Assembly: GCA_022494885.1 (NCBI GenBank)
Contig: JAGVSM010004938.1
Location: 62,001-126,000, forward strand
Source: Micrasema longulum
Lineage: Eukaryota > Arthropoda > Insecta > Trichoptera > Brachycentridae
Direction: 5' to 3'
DNA: 64,000 bases
In this document: positions 1 through 11,420 of the stretch, one piece after another
Layout of the letters: every line of letters starts with the position of its first letter
Numbering within the stretch: position 1 is the stretch's first letter
Made by a program: the position numbers and the translations under genes
Notes under the pieces: generated by a model
What the model saw: the letters and a program-made list of their open reading frames with translations, nothing else
Databases searched by the model: none
What the model was told of the DNA's origin: nothing

Positions 1-63
1 ATTGCAGGGTTTTCCAAACTATGCTCCTTAGTGTTCTGCAAAACAATTAAATAGCGAAATATC

Positions 64-420
64 AGGTTTTTTTTTACAAGTTCAAAGTAATAAGAGTCTA
101 TAAAATAATTTCTAGTACCTACCTAGTAAAAAAAAAATTCATTGCAACGGTCATTGCATTAGCCACGCCCTTAATACGCCACAGTTCATATTTATTTTGA
201 ACTTTGTAACCGTTAAAATTTTCATAGAACATCGTCACGAATCTTGACGTCACAAAAGCAATGCCTAATATTTTGCGTTTTTCTAGGGACATATTTTTTT
301 ACAATTTCTTTTTTTAAGTTATGTATAAAAACATTTCTCTACAATATCCGTATTAATTTTAAAAATTCATTTGATTTTTCTAAATGCATTTCATATATTT
401 TTATCGGTATTGGTAGTGTG
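64..420 (+). repeat. Unclassified dispersed repeat R-A, copy 1
   Basis: Similar over about 350 bp to 33811-34199, sharing ordered blocks such as GAATCTTGACGTCACAAAA, GCGTTTTTCTA and TTTTTATCGGTATT. No terminal repeats or coding domain are recognised. Confidence 0.7.
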
Positions 421-604
421 TGATGATGTAATTTCTTTATTATATTCGATAACAACACATTCGCAATTTTTTTCCAAAACTAGTAAAGATGATAACTGGG
501 TTTGGAATCCATTTTCCGTGACTGATAAAGTAGACTTAAGCGATCGTGATTATGAAAATTTTATTGATTTCATCAGTGTCTCTGATCCGAAACCAAAATA
601 CTAA
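371..604 (+). other. Short open frame of unknown status, 77 codons
   Basis: Its first 15 or so codons lie in repeat R-A. The rest (ending DFISVSDPKPKY) is acidic and slightly richer in codon-like composition than its surroundings. No family is recognised. It could be a fragment of a transposon protein or chance; I do not claim a gene. Confidence 0.2.
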
Positions 605-710
605 GATTTGATGATTTCAAGACGAGCATGTGTCAAACAACCTGTCATTGTTTTACCTCTGTTTTCTACAACGTATTTACGTAAGGTGTGATCTTCTAAT
701 TATTTATTTA

Positions 711-885
711 TTTATTTTTGCACCACAACAGGCCAGGAGGCCCCATCACAGTGGTGAATTACATCACAGAACACCCAGGCTTGAGAAAAATCACATTTTT
801 ATTTTTTTGTGTTCTCACCGGGAATCAAGCCCGGAGCCTTTCGTGTGTGAGTCAAGCGTCTTGACCACTACACCACGGAGGCCGC
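711..885 (-). repeat. tRNA-derived SINE, family S2, copy 1
   Basis: On the minus strand it starts GCGGCCTCCGTGGTGTAGTG (A box) and has GGGCTTGATTCCCGG (B box), then a body ending GGCCTCCTGGCCTGTTGTGG and an A-rich tail. The same unit is at 31633-31806. The tRNA-like head lacks a foldable full cloverleaf, so it is a SINE, not a tRNA gene. Confidence 0.85.
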
Positions 886-1587
886 AAAACAAAGTCAAAG
901 TGCAGAAATAGGCTCGATGTCGCAACGGATACATGTGAGAATTCAACTCACCAAGTGTCTGATATCAACAAAGTTTGCGATTCAAGAACTCAAGCCATCG
1001 AGAGTTTTATTCACTCATATTTGTAAATGTAAGGGTATATATATTTTTAATTTATTTATTGTTATTTTTTTATTTGGAAAAAACAACTGCTGTTTTATAA
1101 AAAATATAAAATGTAAAAAATATTACATGCATATAGTTAAAGTTTTCCACAAATATTATGAGAGAACGTGTTACACAGTGAAGAGAAAAAAATAATATAT
1201 TACGTATGAAAAGAGAAAAAATGAGCAAAGACAGATGAGAAAATAAATTGGAGGGGTGAAGGAAAGGGATTTTTATAATATAGTTGACCGATTCAAATTT
1301 TGGTATGATAATAACATGAACATATATTTGTTTATTTTTATTTATTTTTCATATTTATTACAGCAATTTACAATGAATTATTTTTACAACAAATTAATTA
1401 AGTAGTAAAAGTAAACAAATGTATGTTTTATTTTTGCTGGTGGTTCATATAAACTGCCTAACTAGGGATAGCTTCCCCGTTCTAAGGCAGTAAATTATGT
1501 ATTTTATAATAATATGAAACAATCATTACAGTTTTATTATTATGTGTGCTTTTTCAGTCTTAAAAATAAATATAAAATATAAAATTT
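886..1587. other. AT-rich intron with nothing recognised
   Basis: One frame at 917-1195 is open for 92 codons but is low-complexity and has no recognised domain. No repeat family of this window was found here. Confidence 0.5.
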
Positions 1588-1781
1588 GAATCGGGTTGTG
1601 GTCCTGTGGCTAGTGTCTCGGACTCACGGACCGAAGGTCCGTGGTTCGAATCCTACTCTACCCCGACTTGATTCCCATTTTTAAATAGTGAGTTATTTAC
1701 AACTCGTTGAAAATGGCCCCTTAAAATTCAATATTTGGGCAAATCATAAGAACGCAAATATTTCTTTAAAAAAAAAAAAAA
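1588..1781 (+). repeat. tRNA-derived SINE, family S1, copy 1
   Basis: It starts GAATCGGGTTGTGGTC and has an A-box-like GTGGCTAGTG and B-box GTGGTTCGAATCC. A shared body AACTCGTTGAAAATGGC follows, then ATCATAAGAACGCA and a poly-A tail. Two more copies are at 46482 and 49485. Confidence 0.85.
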
Positions 1782-2092
1782 TGGAAACATAAATAATACA
1801 AAATTTCTATATCCTAAGTCATTACTAGTAAAACAAGAAATCAGCTTACGCCCTTCTACATCGGACTACAAGTTCTTTGATTTCCTCCGACCAATATAGA
1901 TGAAAAATGCAGTCAACACCTTTCTCAGCCTAGCAATCCCACCACATTTCCATGAATCTAGGATAAGGTTATACATCTTCGGGCCTATATAATATTGCTG
2001 CCTTTGAGCCAAAAAAGTATGAAGGTACATCAACTTATTACACACAGACAAATGTTTAACTTTAGACTGTTTTAATTCATCATTCCCTTTTT
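1782..2092. other. Intron, nothing recognised
   Basis: A 76-codon frame on the minus strand at 1866-2096 has no recognisable domain and overlaps the SINE edge, so it is treated as chance or relic. Confidence 0.4.
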
Positions 2093-2333
2093 GCACTTAA
2101 TGGTGAATAGGACACTGCATTGATGGACAAATCGCGGGGTATCTTGATCATTTTTATTGCATGAAGGTAAGATGATAAGTCTTTCATTTCAGGTGCCAAT
2201 CCAGGGAGTATGGCTTGTTGTAGTGTAAAAACATCTTTTAAAATAAATATTTCATGTAATCATGTCGGGAATCGAACCCAAAGCCTCTTGCATGGTAGAT
2301 AAATGCGCTGACCACTACACTACGAGGCCGACA
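2093..2333 (-). repeat. tRNA-derived SINE, family S3, copy 1
   Basis: Read on the minus strand, the head is GCCTCGTAGTGTAGTGGTCA with B box GGGTTCGATTCCCGAC. The body has a CCTGGATTGGCACCTGAA block and an end with CCATTAAGTGC-like sequence. This is the commonest SINE of the window. Confidence 0.85.
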
Positions 2334-2364
2334 AATTAATTGATAAACGTTTTACAAACACTTT

Positions 2365-2680
2365 TTATTTTCAACAATATTTTGAGTTTGTCCAAATTTT
2401 TGTAGAAGAGGACTGGATTCAACTCCCTGGGGAGCTGTTTATATGTTGATAAATCCACCTAGTCATAAATAAAGGTTTCAGCTCTTTAACTTCACAAACA
2501 TCAACAGATGAAAGAATTGAAGGACTATAGATGTTCAAATATAGGCAGAATGGTGAATGTTACACAGTGTGTAAATTGGCTCTTTTAAACCAGCCATTGA
2601 CAGGTCATAAGCCCTGTAGATGCCTAGACTTCTATATTACCTTCTCTTAAATGTTCTTCATCTCTGTTGTAATATGTTAA
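2365..2680 (+). repeat. MITE-like repeat M1, near-complete copy
   Basis: The end block is CAACAATATTTTGAGTTTGTCC, with CTCCCTGGGGAGCTG after it. The core has GGCAGAATGGTGAATGTTAC, TGACAGGTCATAAGCC and GATGCCTAGACTTC, ending CTCTGTTGTAATATG. About 15 copies or pieces occur in this window. Confidence 0.8.
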
Positions 2681-3139
2681 TTGAAGAATAAGTGTTCCGT
2701 TAGAATTTTAGGATTTGCGAAGTCATTTGTCACTAAAAAAACTTTGGTAAATCCTGCGTAATTGTAAATTTACGAGCTTAATAAATAAATTGAAATATAA
2801 AACGCATAAAAGTCTTATAAAATATTCCATTTTTTTCAAAGCAACTGGCCCTTAATCTAATCCTGTTTGCAAATCTGAATTCAGGTCAGCTTACAGCTTA
2901 CAAGCTGATGTGATTGCAATGTGGAATAGCTTCATATTACAATCTAAATGCAACATGTCTATTGTGAACTGTTTATACACTGGCGCCGCACAACCAAGCA
3001 CAACAAACGGACTTGTTAAGCTGGTTAGATTGAAATGCTAATTTTGGAATGATCAATTGTAGGGTAGGTTTAAACTTGTAACAAACACAGCATTTCATTT
3101 TACTAATAGATTTACTCTCGTAAATATTAAAATTAATCA
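2681..3139. other. AT-rich intron, nothing recognised
   Basis: No ORF, repeat family or RNA motif could be supported. Confidence 0.4.
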
Positions 3140-3640
3140 AATGAATTACTCTAAATATCAATCTTCTTATTTTTCTACTTCTTCCTCTGCTTTCTTTAGG
3201 ACTGCGTCCTGTCATTTCTCGGAGCCTGTTCCTGGGATATGGGCGTCCAACTGTCCCGCCCTCTTTTTGGTGGTCTTCCGTGCTGCCAACTGGTATTGCA
3301 CCTGCCACCATATTCACCACTCTTTCTGAATCTGCTCTCTCCACGTGTTCTCTCCAGAAACGTCTTCGTCTCTCCATCACGCAACATATTCGACATCACA
3401 GATCCTTCTTATTTCGGAGTGTCTTACTCTGTCTCGGATTGTCGTTCCCGTAATGGGTCTGAGAGTTTTCATTTCACTCGTTCTTCGGAGGCTTTTTGTT
3501 ATTTTAGTGTCGGCCCTTGTTTCAATGCCGTGTGTCATGATAGGTCTAATGCAGGTTTAATAAACCCGTGCTTTGTTCTCCTTCAGCATATGTTTGTTTC
3601 TCAATACATCATTTCTTGAGCATCCAGCCACAACGGCGGA
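3140..3640 (-). pseudogene. LINE reverse transcriptase C-terminus, family L-C, decayed
   Basis: On the minus strand one frame gives IRPIMTHGIETRADTKIT, then MKTLRPITGTTIRDRVR and RHSEIRRICDV, which ends at a stop. A second frame continues with HVERADSERVVNMVAG. This order (T..IRPI..Y..E.., MK.LR.I.G.T.RDR.R, then a zinc-knuckle-like GH.ER.D tail) is typical of the C-terminal part of non-LTR reverse transcriptases. At least one frameshift and one stop break it. The GTTTGTTTGTTTGTT run at 3643-3657 is adjacent. Confidence 0.75.
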
Positions 3641-4389
3641 TTTGTTTGTTTGTTTGTTCCCTTACTATTTAGAGGTCGTTGCTGCTGGATATCTCAACAT
3701 CAAGGTGCTGTAACGCTTTGGACCGGGAGCATGGAAAATTCAAGAAGAGTCGCTAAGGAGATCCTCCATGTTCCCTGTCACAAAGGGTATTCACCAACCG
3801 ACTCAGTCTTGAAGGCACTCCAAAAATAAAATATGTTTCACTTGATTCTCGCAGATTTTCCCAGGGTGATCTGACGAATATTAAATGAAATATTTCCAAA
3901 TGGTATATTACAAAGTTTATTACAAGACAAATGCAAAATATACGGATACGTCTAATATGAGGCTCTAATTTAAATTTACCAAAAGTTTAAGTGTTTATTT
4001 AGCGACTAGAAAACTTCTAAGCTACTTAACTAGGTGAATCCAATAAAGTGCAGTTTTCGTAGAATCTCAATCAACTTCTTGAGTATCTTCATCGTCAGAT
4101 TCCATCTCAATCGTCATCTTCTTAATTAATTTTTCCTTATTGAATATTTTATCCCCCGAAAGTTTCTTATTACGTGGGTAGTTATAACTTTTAGTTACTT
4201 CGAGTTTTGTACTTTAATAAAAATAATACATGTTTTTTACGGAATAACCACTAGTATGACACAAATATTTAGTGAATTCTTTATCCAAAAGCTTAAATAT
4301 TACATCTTACTTGGAAGATGCGATTGAAAAATATATTCCAACATAATTATTAAAAGTATGTCATTGCGATTTAAGATAAAGATTGAGGG
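3641..4389. other. Intron, nothing recognised
   Basis: Contains a GTTTGTTT simple repeat at its start and otherwise no supported feature. Confidence 0.4.
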
Positions 4390-4800
4390 AGCCTTTTGTC
4401 AAAAACTGTATCTGTATCTCAGGGAGTGTGGATTTTACCCGCGGCTTTTCCCGACTGACTTCTTACTAGGAATGCTGGGCTACCAATCATTGTTGGGGAG
4501 AAGGAATATTCATTTTGGTGTTCACTTTTTTCAACTCATTGGTGGTCGCATACATAATTCTGATATTCTGAATGAATTCGGTCTATTTGTCCCTGATCTT
4601 CGACAAAGGCAACACAGGTTGTTCTACTTACCACGATGCAGAACCAACCTGTCAATGCTTATGCCGGTAGGTAGAGCAATCGTGTTATTCGATCGTATCG
4701 CCTCTGATGTCGATATATTTCATGACAGTGGTATTACTCTTAGGAGGGCAATTTCAAAATTGTACTGTATGTATGTCAATTTTACATGACAATTTACATT
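4358..4800 (+). pseudogene. LINE ORF2 C-terminal remnant (CR1/Jockey-like)
   Basis: An open frame of 143 codons reads SLLGRRNIHFGVHFFQLI, then LFYLPRCRTNLSML and then DRIASDVDIFHDS. R-R near the start, PR.RTN, and a hydrophobic stretch ending D.DIF are the usual order at the end of CR1/Jockey-type ORF2 proteins. A related end is at 47440-47680 on the other strand. It has no RT core and no start of its own: a 5'-truncated copy, still open but with no independent function expected. Confidence 0.7.
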
Positions 4801-5520
4801 TTTTTCTGTTTTCTATTTAATAAATCTGATATGCATATTTTGTAATGTGTTGAAAATTAATTGGATACTATGTAATGTTCTCAATGTAACTAACAATAAA
4901 TAAATGAAATGGAAATGAAAATCAAATAATATTCGATACTTGTTCAGTTCTACATTGGTCAAATTAAAGATGGGGTGGTTTTGACTTTGATTTGATTTCG
5001 GCTCCCAGCTTTCGGGTTTATTGTGACATCTTATTTCAGTATTTTTGTTGGAGCGTTCTGAAGCGGACGTATTTTCGCTGCAGCGACATTTTTTACACGA
5101 GCCGCGTTTAAGTAGCGACCTGCTTAACCAACCGACTGTAACGCGGGTTGCCACCCTACGAAATAAATCATCGGAATATTCTTTTGTCACGGTACCTTCT
5201 TAGTTGGTAACATGGCAGTACTTACAGTGCATTACTTGCTTTATTAAATAAATATCAATGAAATCATAAAAACATTTCTCTTTCTACAAGTTTCGACACT
5301 CATCAGTCTCTTTGTGAGGACGCTTATTATTTTTTATGGCAAATTTTAATTTAATAAATTTACAACTTATCCTACTCTACCTAGGCTGCTACTTTGAATC
5401 GTCTCTACTTCCCAGAGAGCGAGTAATTTAAGGAGTTCTATTTTTTGCATATGTTGACACGTTTATTTATGTTATAGGAACATACAGTCATAAATGATTT
5501 ATTTATTTGTTTTTTAGTGT
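4801..5520. other. Intron, nothing recognised
   Basis: A 125-codon minus-strand frame (4813-5190) has low-complexity composition and no domain I recognise. Confidence 0.4.
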
Positions 5521-5640
5521 CTATATTATGCATATCCAATGATGGCTTATATATTTGTAGGTAAAGGTGCGTGTTTGTGTGTATTTTTATGAAAGTAAGT
5601 GCGTGTTTGTGGGTGCGTAAGTTAAAAAAAGGAATTTAAA
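5520..5640 (-). repeat. GT-rich fragment of repeat R-E
   Basis: GTGTGT-rich stretch with GTAAGTGCGTGTTTGTG, matching the CA-rich part of repeat R-E at 6663-6780 in inverse orientation. Confidence 0.45.
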
Positions 5641-5931
5641 ACGTACATTTATATTGAAAAGCGTATTTGAGAGAATTTGGTAAGCGGTTTGACTATAAAA
5701 GAAAATAAAAAAAATGTTTCCACCTACTGTCAAAATCTTTTCAAAAATATTTTTATTAATATTATGATGCTTTGATTGAATTTTTAAATGTATAATAAAT
5801 TTCGAAACCTATATATTGCCACACTTATGATTAAACGTCAAATGATACTTGAAACTTTTTAATAAACGGAATAAAATGAATACGGTTTGGTCAAATATAT
5901 CTAATTTAGTGTTAAGGGTAATTTGGGTAAT

Positions 5932-6335
5932 GTAATGCAATCTCTCAGACGAATGTGTGGGAAATCAATGAATGACAGGATGACCAACGAATGATGAATT
6001 CAAGCGAGAGTGTGAATCTGAGGCAAGTATAATTGATTAGATTAAGAAAGGGTCTCTGAGATAGTTTGGTCACGTAGAACGAATGAACGACAAAAGGATG
6101 GTAAAACAAGTATATATGGCAAGAATAAACTGTAACGTGAGACGAGGACGACCAAGGAAGAAGTGGCATGATCAGATAAACCAAAATCTTAAGTGCGGTC
6201 ATGTCAAAAGCAGACAGAACCGAAGGGCATGTATGACAATATGTATGAATGTGGAGGAATGTATGCCAGGATAGACGTGTATGGCGGTTCATTCTCTATG
6301 CCTACCCCTACGGGGAAATTGCGTGATGGTAGTAG
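5932..6335 (+). pseudogene. LINE 3' end, family L-B, decayed
   Basis: Frames give LRRMCGKSMNDR, then RMNDKRMVKQVYMARIN and RRGRPRKKWHDQINQNL, then GHVKSRQNRRACM. This is the C-terminal zinc-knuckle and GRPRK.W region of a non-LTR element. It ends at the family 3' terminus CCTACGGGGAAA..GCGTGATGGTAGTAG. Frameshifts separate the blocks. Confidence 0.75.
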
Positions 6336-6436
6336 TAATAGTAGGGTAATGCTTAAAGTCGCAATAATAATCTTAATGAAAATCATCATGTTTGATTTCT
6401 CGGGTTTATATTTATTTTACGTTTAATAATCAGTGT

Positions 6437-6935
6437 AGCCATATATAAAGCAACGTACTCTCAAAAATTTATTTTAATGTCCTCTTTTGCGTTACACGAA
6501 ATAAATATTTATTCCATCTGACAGTCTGTAGCACTAACTATGCACAAAACTCTTACGTCTATCGTTCTTACTCAAACTTTAATTCTTCTTTTCATTTATT
6601 GACATTTTTAACATGTCCCTTAATTTATTAAAAAATAATTACAACTTATTATCTTTGAGTACAATACACTCTCACTTGCTTGTTAATGATGCACACGCTT
6701 ACTCACATCTGAACACCTTCACACATGCATTCACACACGCACGTATACACCACACATGAATACAAACGTCGCACACGTACAATTTTGTGAATTCTTTTCT
6801 TTTATATTCATATTATGTATTATTAGATTAATATTGAATTTTTTTAATTAACTCTAGTATCGTCAATATATTTCTACTTATTCATTATGACATGGTTGTA
6901 AAAATCCTGAATAAAATAAAATAACAATAAAATAA
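6437..6935 (+). repeat. Repeat R-E, copy 1 (CA-rich, A-tailed; probable LINE 3' UTR)
   Basis: Matches 50570-50940 on the opposite strand in the same order: TTATTCCATCTGACAGTCTGTAGCAC, described here by its first bases TTATTCCATCTG; ACATGTCCCTTAATTTATT; a CACACA-rich segment; and an A-rich tail after GTAAAAATCCTGAATAAAAT. The last 220 bp is repeated at 7056-7285. Confidence 0.6.
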
Positions 6936-7055
6936 ACAGAATATGAAGCAAAGTATACTCGTATGGAAAAAATAAAAATCCTTCCATTTTTTTCTTCTAT
7001 TCCCCTGCGATATGATCCTCAAAAGTTTCAAATAATATTTTTTATACTTACGCAC

Positions 7056-7285
7056 CAACACACACACACCCACCCTCATTTATTCACATATACACACATT
7101 CACATATACACACATGAATACAAACGACACACATATACAATTACGTTAAGTCTTTTCTCATATATTATGTATTATTAGATTAACAGTGATTTTTTTTTAT
7201 TGGCTCTTGTATTGTTAATATATTAATACTATTTTTTTTGTAATAGCTGTAAAAATCCCAAATAAAAAATAATAATGATAATAAT
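7056..7285 (+). repeat. Second, adjacent copy of the R-E tail
   Basis: A CA-rich block, then TATTATGTATTATTAGATTAA, abbreviated here to TATTATGTATTATTAG, and TGTAAAAATCCCAAATAAAA repeat the order seen at 6720-6935. It looks like a direct duplication or a second insertion of the same element. Confidence 0.55.
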
Positions 7286-7289
7286 AATA

Positions 7290-7528
7290 AATGCACTCCT
7301 GCTCCTTCAAGGTTCCGAGTTCGATTCCTGGAAGGATCAATAAGAAAAAATATCTTTAAGGTCGTTATCATTGCAATATTTCATTGTCCATGGACTGACT
7401 CCTGAAGCTTAAGACTGTTTACTTTACCTTCCTGTAACAAATTATCTGAAAATGTTGCATTCATTGAACTAACGCAGTGCCTTATGCACCATCAGGTGCG
7501 GATAAAGGTTTGATGATAACGCGACTTA
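7290..7528 (+). repeat. Degenerate SINE S3 copy
   Basis: B-box-like GAGTTCGATTCCTGG, then CCATGGACTGACTCCTGAAG and an end with GCAGTGCCTTATGCACCATC. The A-box half is missing or decayed. Confidence 0.6.
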
Positions 7529-7559
7529 ATCGAGAAAAAATCAATTAAATAATTAAAAA

Positions 7560-7855
7560 CGTGTAAAAACAACATTAAATTTTAATTAGTATGAATGTAT
7601 TATTGTTTTATTTTTTTCTTTATATATCCTATGTTTTTATTTTTCTTTTTCATGTACTCGTATTTAAAATGATATAAACTCTTATAAATAAACAAATAAA
7701 ACAGTGTAAGTCGCTCTCCAAGCACTAGAGTTAGTCTCTTTTTTTGGAAAGTTACAGTGATAACATTTAGTAGATGTGTAAAAGTAGATATGTTTATAAT
7801 TTTACAAAAACATGTACTTTTTATGAAATTTATGAAAGAAAAAATTTAAAAAAAT
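7560..7855 (+). repeat. Unclassified repeat R-B, copy 1
   Basis: Shared with 55662-55915. Common blocks in order are TAGTATGAATGTA, TACTCGTAT, CGCTCTCCA, TTTTTTGGA.AGTTACAGT and AGATGTGTAAAAGTAGAT. No coding capacity. Confidence 0.65.
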
Positions 7856-8365
7856 AAAAATAATCAATTAAAATACAAAAGTGTGCAATCACGAAAACAA
7901 TATTTTGTCGATAAATGCTGGCTGAAATTCGAATATTGACTGCTATTCAAAATAAATTAATTACCATATCCTTCATGTGAATAGTCAAGACTGACTTCAC
8001 AAACAAAATGGGATTCCAAAATGTTTAATTAACTTTATTGAAATTATTATTTGGTCACAACTCTGATGCTGTACACATCGACGCCATTTCTCCCGCGTCT
8101 ATAAATTCAATCACAGTAATTAAAGACTGTCATGTAATTACATTAAATTACTTTTCAGGCTAATAATGCAACTATATTTGGAAAAAACATTTTTATACGT
8201 TGATTTCATACATGGTATTATCCGTATTTCCACTTTAAAAAGAAGCTGAGTCTTATTGACAATAATAATATTGAGCCTTTCATATTAAGCCTCTATTTTC
8301 TCGCCTCGTTTAGGAAAAAAAAGAAATAAAATATCAACAACGAAAAATATAAAAATACTTTACGG
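7856..8365. other. AT-rich intron, nothing recognised
   Basis: No supported feature on either strand. Confidence 0.4.
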
Positions 8366-8520
8366 ATGTTTAAACATGGGCAGAATGGTGAATGTTACAC
8401 AGTTTGTAAAGTGGTCACTTAAACCAGTCAATGACAGGTCATAAGCCTTGTAAATGACTTTACTTTTATATTCACTTCTCAAAAATGTTTTCCCTCTCTG
8501 CTGCAAAAATTCATAATGTG
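8366..8520 (+). repeat. M1 repeat, core fragment
   Basis: GGGCAGAATGGTGAATGTTAC, cited by its first part GGGCAGAATGGTG, then CAATGACAGGTCATAAGCC and a CTCTGCTGCAAAA end. Confidence 0.75.
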
Positions 8521-8576
8521 TTTGATTACATGTTTTTCAGTTAACTTTTAAAAAAATATATTTTCGCACCTGCTTA

Positions 8577-9663
8577 CATAGAATTAAGAATAGTCTAGAA
8601 AGAGCGTAGAATCATATTTAAATATATCGGACTTTGTCCAATAATACTCTTACTACGCCCTACTTTCACCGCGCGCATTCGTGATGTCGCCGCGTAATGT
8701 TGCTTGATGCGGAAAAAAAATCATAACACAAATATAAGGTAAAAAAAGAGCAATCCGCTTAATATCTCTAAAATTTTATCGAAATATTGATCAACACAGC
8801 AGAGTAGATAAGTAAAGGGTCATTTAATTAGAGTAATTGAATTAATGAACTTTAAACTTAAAATATAAAACAAATTTTATTTTACATAAAGCGAATATTT
8901 TTATATCATGTCAAATAATATTTGATGTTTTGAAGATAATGTCGGACAAATGTTCACCACAGAGTTGTTTAATCTGAGGTCCAATTTTTATTAATTCTCT
9001 CATTAGATGAGCAAAGTAGGGTAAAAAAAATTACTACCCTGGCAACACTAACGAAGTTTCCATTTTGTTTCTTCGACAATCTGACAGATGGAAAAATAAC
9101 TATTTTTTTAAAAATAAATAAAATTTGCTATTTAAACATTCGTTTGCTAATTACACATGAAATGTGATTGTATCGTGTTTCAATAAGATCCTAGCAGTAT
9201 TTCTACACTATAAAAGGACACAACACGGCATAGTTGAATTCAAATTATTGTTGCGTACTGAGCGACGTCTACAAAGAAACTAATGGGTCAAAACATTGGT
9301 TTTAAAGTACCAGTTAGAGTGACTAGGCTAGTTTAACTTTATCACTGCAACAATCATCTCAATATATTCTAGCAATTCAGTACTGAATCGTCTACATGCG
9401 CTGGGTAATAAACATTCGGATTTAGGTGACATATTTTTATTGAAATTTCCAGCTTATAAACAATTACTTGTAAATCATTTTAGTGTGGAATCAATATTTT
9501 AATTATGTTCTTTCTAAGTAAGCATTGAAAAAGTTATTACTGTAAATACTCCACTGTAAATACTTATGTATGTAAGTACATACTTGTACCGTTAATTATG
9601 AGTAGTTTAGTTGCTTTCTGTTTGATGTGCGTATACGGTTTCTGGATTATTTTTAATTCTATG
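8577..9663 (-). mobile_element. hAT-type non-autonomous element M3, copy 1, interrupted by a LINE
   Basis: Terminal inverted repeats CATAGAATTAAGAAT..CTAGAA at 8577 and CTGGATTATTTTTAATTCTATG at 9663 (the latter cited by its last 14 bases). The flanks are CCTGCTTA at 8569-8576 and CCTGCATA at 9664-9671, a 7/8 target-site duplication. Internal sequence matches copies at 29667 and 54633 in reverse orientation. An L-D LINE 3' end sits inside at about 9294-9598. No transposase is encoded. Confidence 0.85.
9294..9598 (+). pseudogene. Jockey-like LINE (L-D) 3' end nested in M3
   Basis: Reads VPVRVTRLV, then, after a frame break, SSNSVLNRLHALGNKHSDLG, and a 3' UTR ending GTACTTGTACCGTTAAT-like sequence. 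It is nearly identical to the 3' part of 51690-52430. Strongly 5'-truncated, as usual for target-primed reverse transcription. Confidence 0.8.
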
Positions 9664-9744
9664 CCTGCATATCAATTCCTTAATTTATTTTAGTTTATTC
9701 AGAAAAAAATATATTAAATAAACTGCAACCTACCAGCATATTTA

Positions 9745-10378
9745 TCGAAAATAAAACCATTGGTGCGGTTAACGAGTACATTTACTTTGGGTACGAAATC
9801 GAATTGGAAAAACTAAATTAAACTGTGGAACTGCTTAGACGAATCGTGTTAAGTTAGGCTGCTTTTGGAAAGCTGAAACACGTCTTCAGAAATAATGAAA
9901 TTACAAACAATTTGAAGTCCAAAGTCTACAACTTTTGTGTTCCGCCGGTGGCAACATACTGTCTTGAAACCATGTCACTCACTGCCAGAAGTGTTCACAA
10001 AATTAAGTGCCCTCAGCGATCTACGGAAAGACAAATGTTGTGCGTCTCCTTAAGAGACCGAGTAAGGAATGAGGAGACAAGACGCCGTACAAAGGTGACC
10101 GATATCGCAGAAAGAGTGGGAAGACAAAAATGGCAGCAGGCGGGTCATGTGGCGTCACAAGAATTGATAGGTGGACCCCTAGAAAACGAAATTGCAGACC
10201 TTAGGAAAATTGAAGAAAAGTAGGCCGCAGAGCAGATGGACTAACGACATCGTCGACCTCGTGGGACCTGGATGGAAACAGAAGGCTCGGGATAGAAAAG
10301 CATGAAAAAAATTGGAAGAGGTCTACATCCAACAGTAGAAATAAACGGGCTGATAAGAATAAGAAGAAGAAGAAACTA
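9745..10378 (+). pseudogene. RTE-like LINE C-terminus, family L-A, decayed
   Basis: The open stretch 9912-10223 reads KVYNFCVPPVATYCLETMSL, then RQMLCVSLRDRVRNEETRRR and KVTDIAERVGRQKWQQAGHV. Upstream, AVNEYIYFGYEIELEKL is the YLG thumb block. It ends GRGLHPTVE.NGLI and a GAAGAAGAAGAA tail. Y.LR.RV.NEE.RRRT.V.D is characteristic of RTE-type elements of insects. Stops occur before and after the open part. Confidence 0.8.
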
Positions 10379-10764
10379 AACTTAGGGACCAATTTGTTAT
10401 TTAGCTTAGTTTACTATATGTTTCTTAACATTTCGGGTTCTTAGAACATGCATTGCCCATATGCCAGAACAAATATATGTTCACAACTTTTTTGTGTTTT
10501 ATTACTTTTTTTTCAAAATTCCACTCGTTTACAAAATAATGAACTTATTAAGGCTTTTGAGGCTGTGCCCGTGTCGAGCCATAATAATTATCTTTAAAAA
10601 ATATATGGTAAAATTAATTCAATCAAATTATAATGAAATGTGATGCAATAGAATAACAATCCATAAAAAACAATGTATAAATAATAAATAATAAAACTCC
10701 AAAAAAGACAATGAAAAAAATAATAATCAGATATGAGTATTGAAACACGAATTAGATAGATCTA
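10379..10764. other. Intron, nothing recognised
   Basis: No supported feature. Confidence 0.4.
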
Positions 10765-11420
10765 GATTCATTTATAATCAATCAGTAGTATTGTTCCCCA
10801 CATTGATTATTGCTCCAGTATTTTATATTTAAGTAATGAAGGAGATCTAAAGAGACTCCAAATAATACAAAACAAAGCGATGAGGATAATATTTAGATGT
10901 GGGAGACGAACAAAGGTTGAGTAAATGATTCAACTTCTAGATATCATGACAATTGATCGAAGAATCAAATTCAATGTTGCTAATAAAATAAACAAAATTC
11001 TTAAAGATAGTTCAGAGATATTTTCAAAATAAACTAAAAAATAATGAGTTTAACTATGCAACAAGAGGATCTAAAAATATAAGACTGGAAAGAAATTAAA
11101 AGCAATGTCCCAGAACTGCCTTATGTACAAGGGAATACAATTATTTGAGAAAATGCCAGAAAGCATAAAAAATGAAATAAATGTAAATATATTTAAAATT
11201 AAATTTAAAAAGTAAATATGTGAAAAATATTAGGTAATATATAGTGTAAATAGTGAATATAATTAATGAAAATGTACATATGAAACGGTGAATATTATAA
11301 CTTAGGATATTAAGTGTATAATAGTGATAAATAATTTTAGAATAAGTATAGATGTAAATATTGTGTTGTAAATATATATTAGACTATGTTAATCATAGAA
11401 CTAAATAAAATAAATAATAA
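10765..11420 (+). pseudogene. CR1/Jockey-like LINE 3' end, decayed
   Basis: Gives SSIVPHIDYCSSILYLSNEG, then LKRLQIIQNKAMRIIF and an in-frame stop near 10923, then MTIDRRIKFNVANKINKILK. This is the RT C-terminal thumb block (P.IDYCS.., L..LQ..QNKA.R.I..). The far 3' part has LFEKMPESIKNE, then AT-rich 3' UTR with an AATAATAATAATGATAAA tail. Confidence 0.75.

Noticed and set aside
917..1195. 92-codon ORF as a gene
   Set aside because: Low-complexity AT-driven composition, no domain and no splice context.
3239..3619. 126-codon plus-strand ORF
   Set aside because: Antisense of the minus-strand LINE RT remnant.
4813..5190. 125-codon minus-strand ORF as a gene
   Set aside because: No recognisable family; end is AT-rich and codon use is not coding-like.
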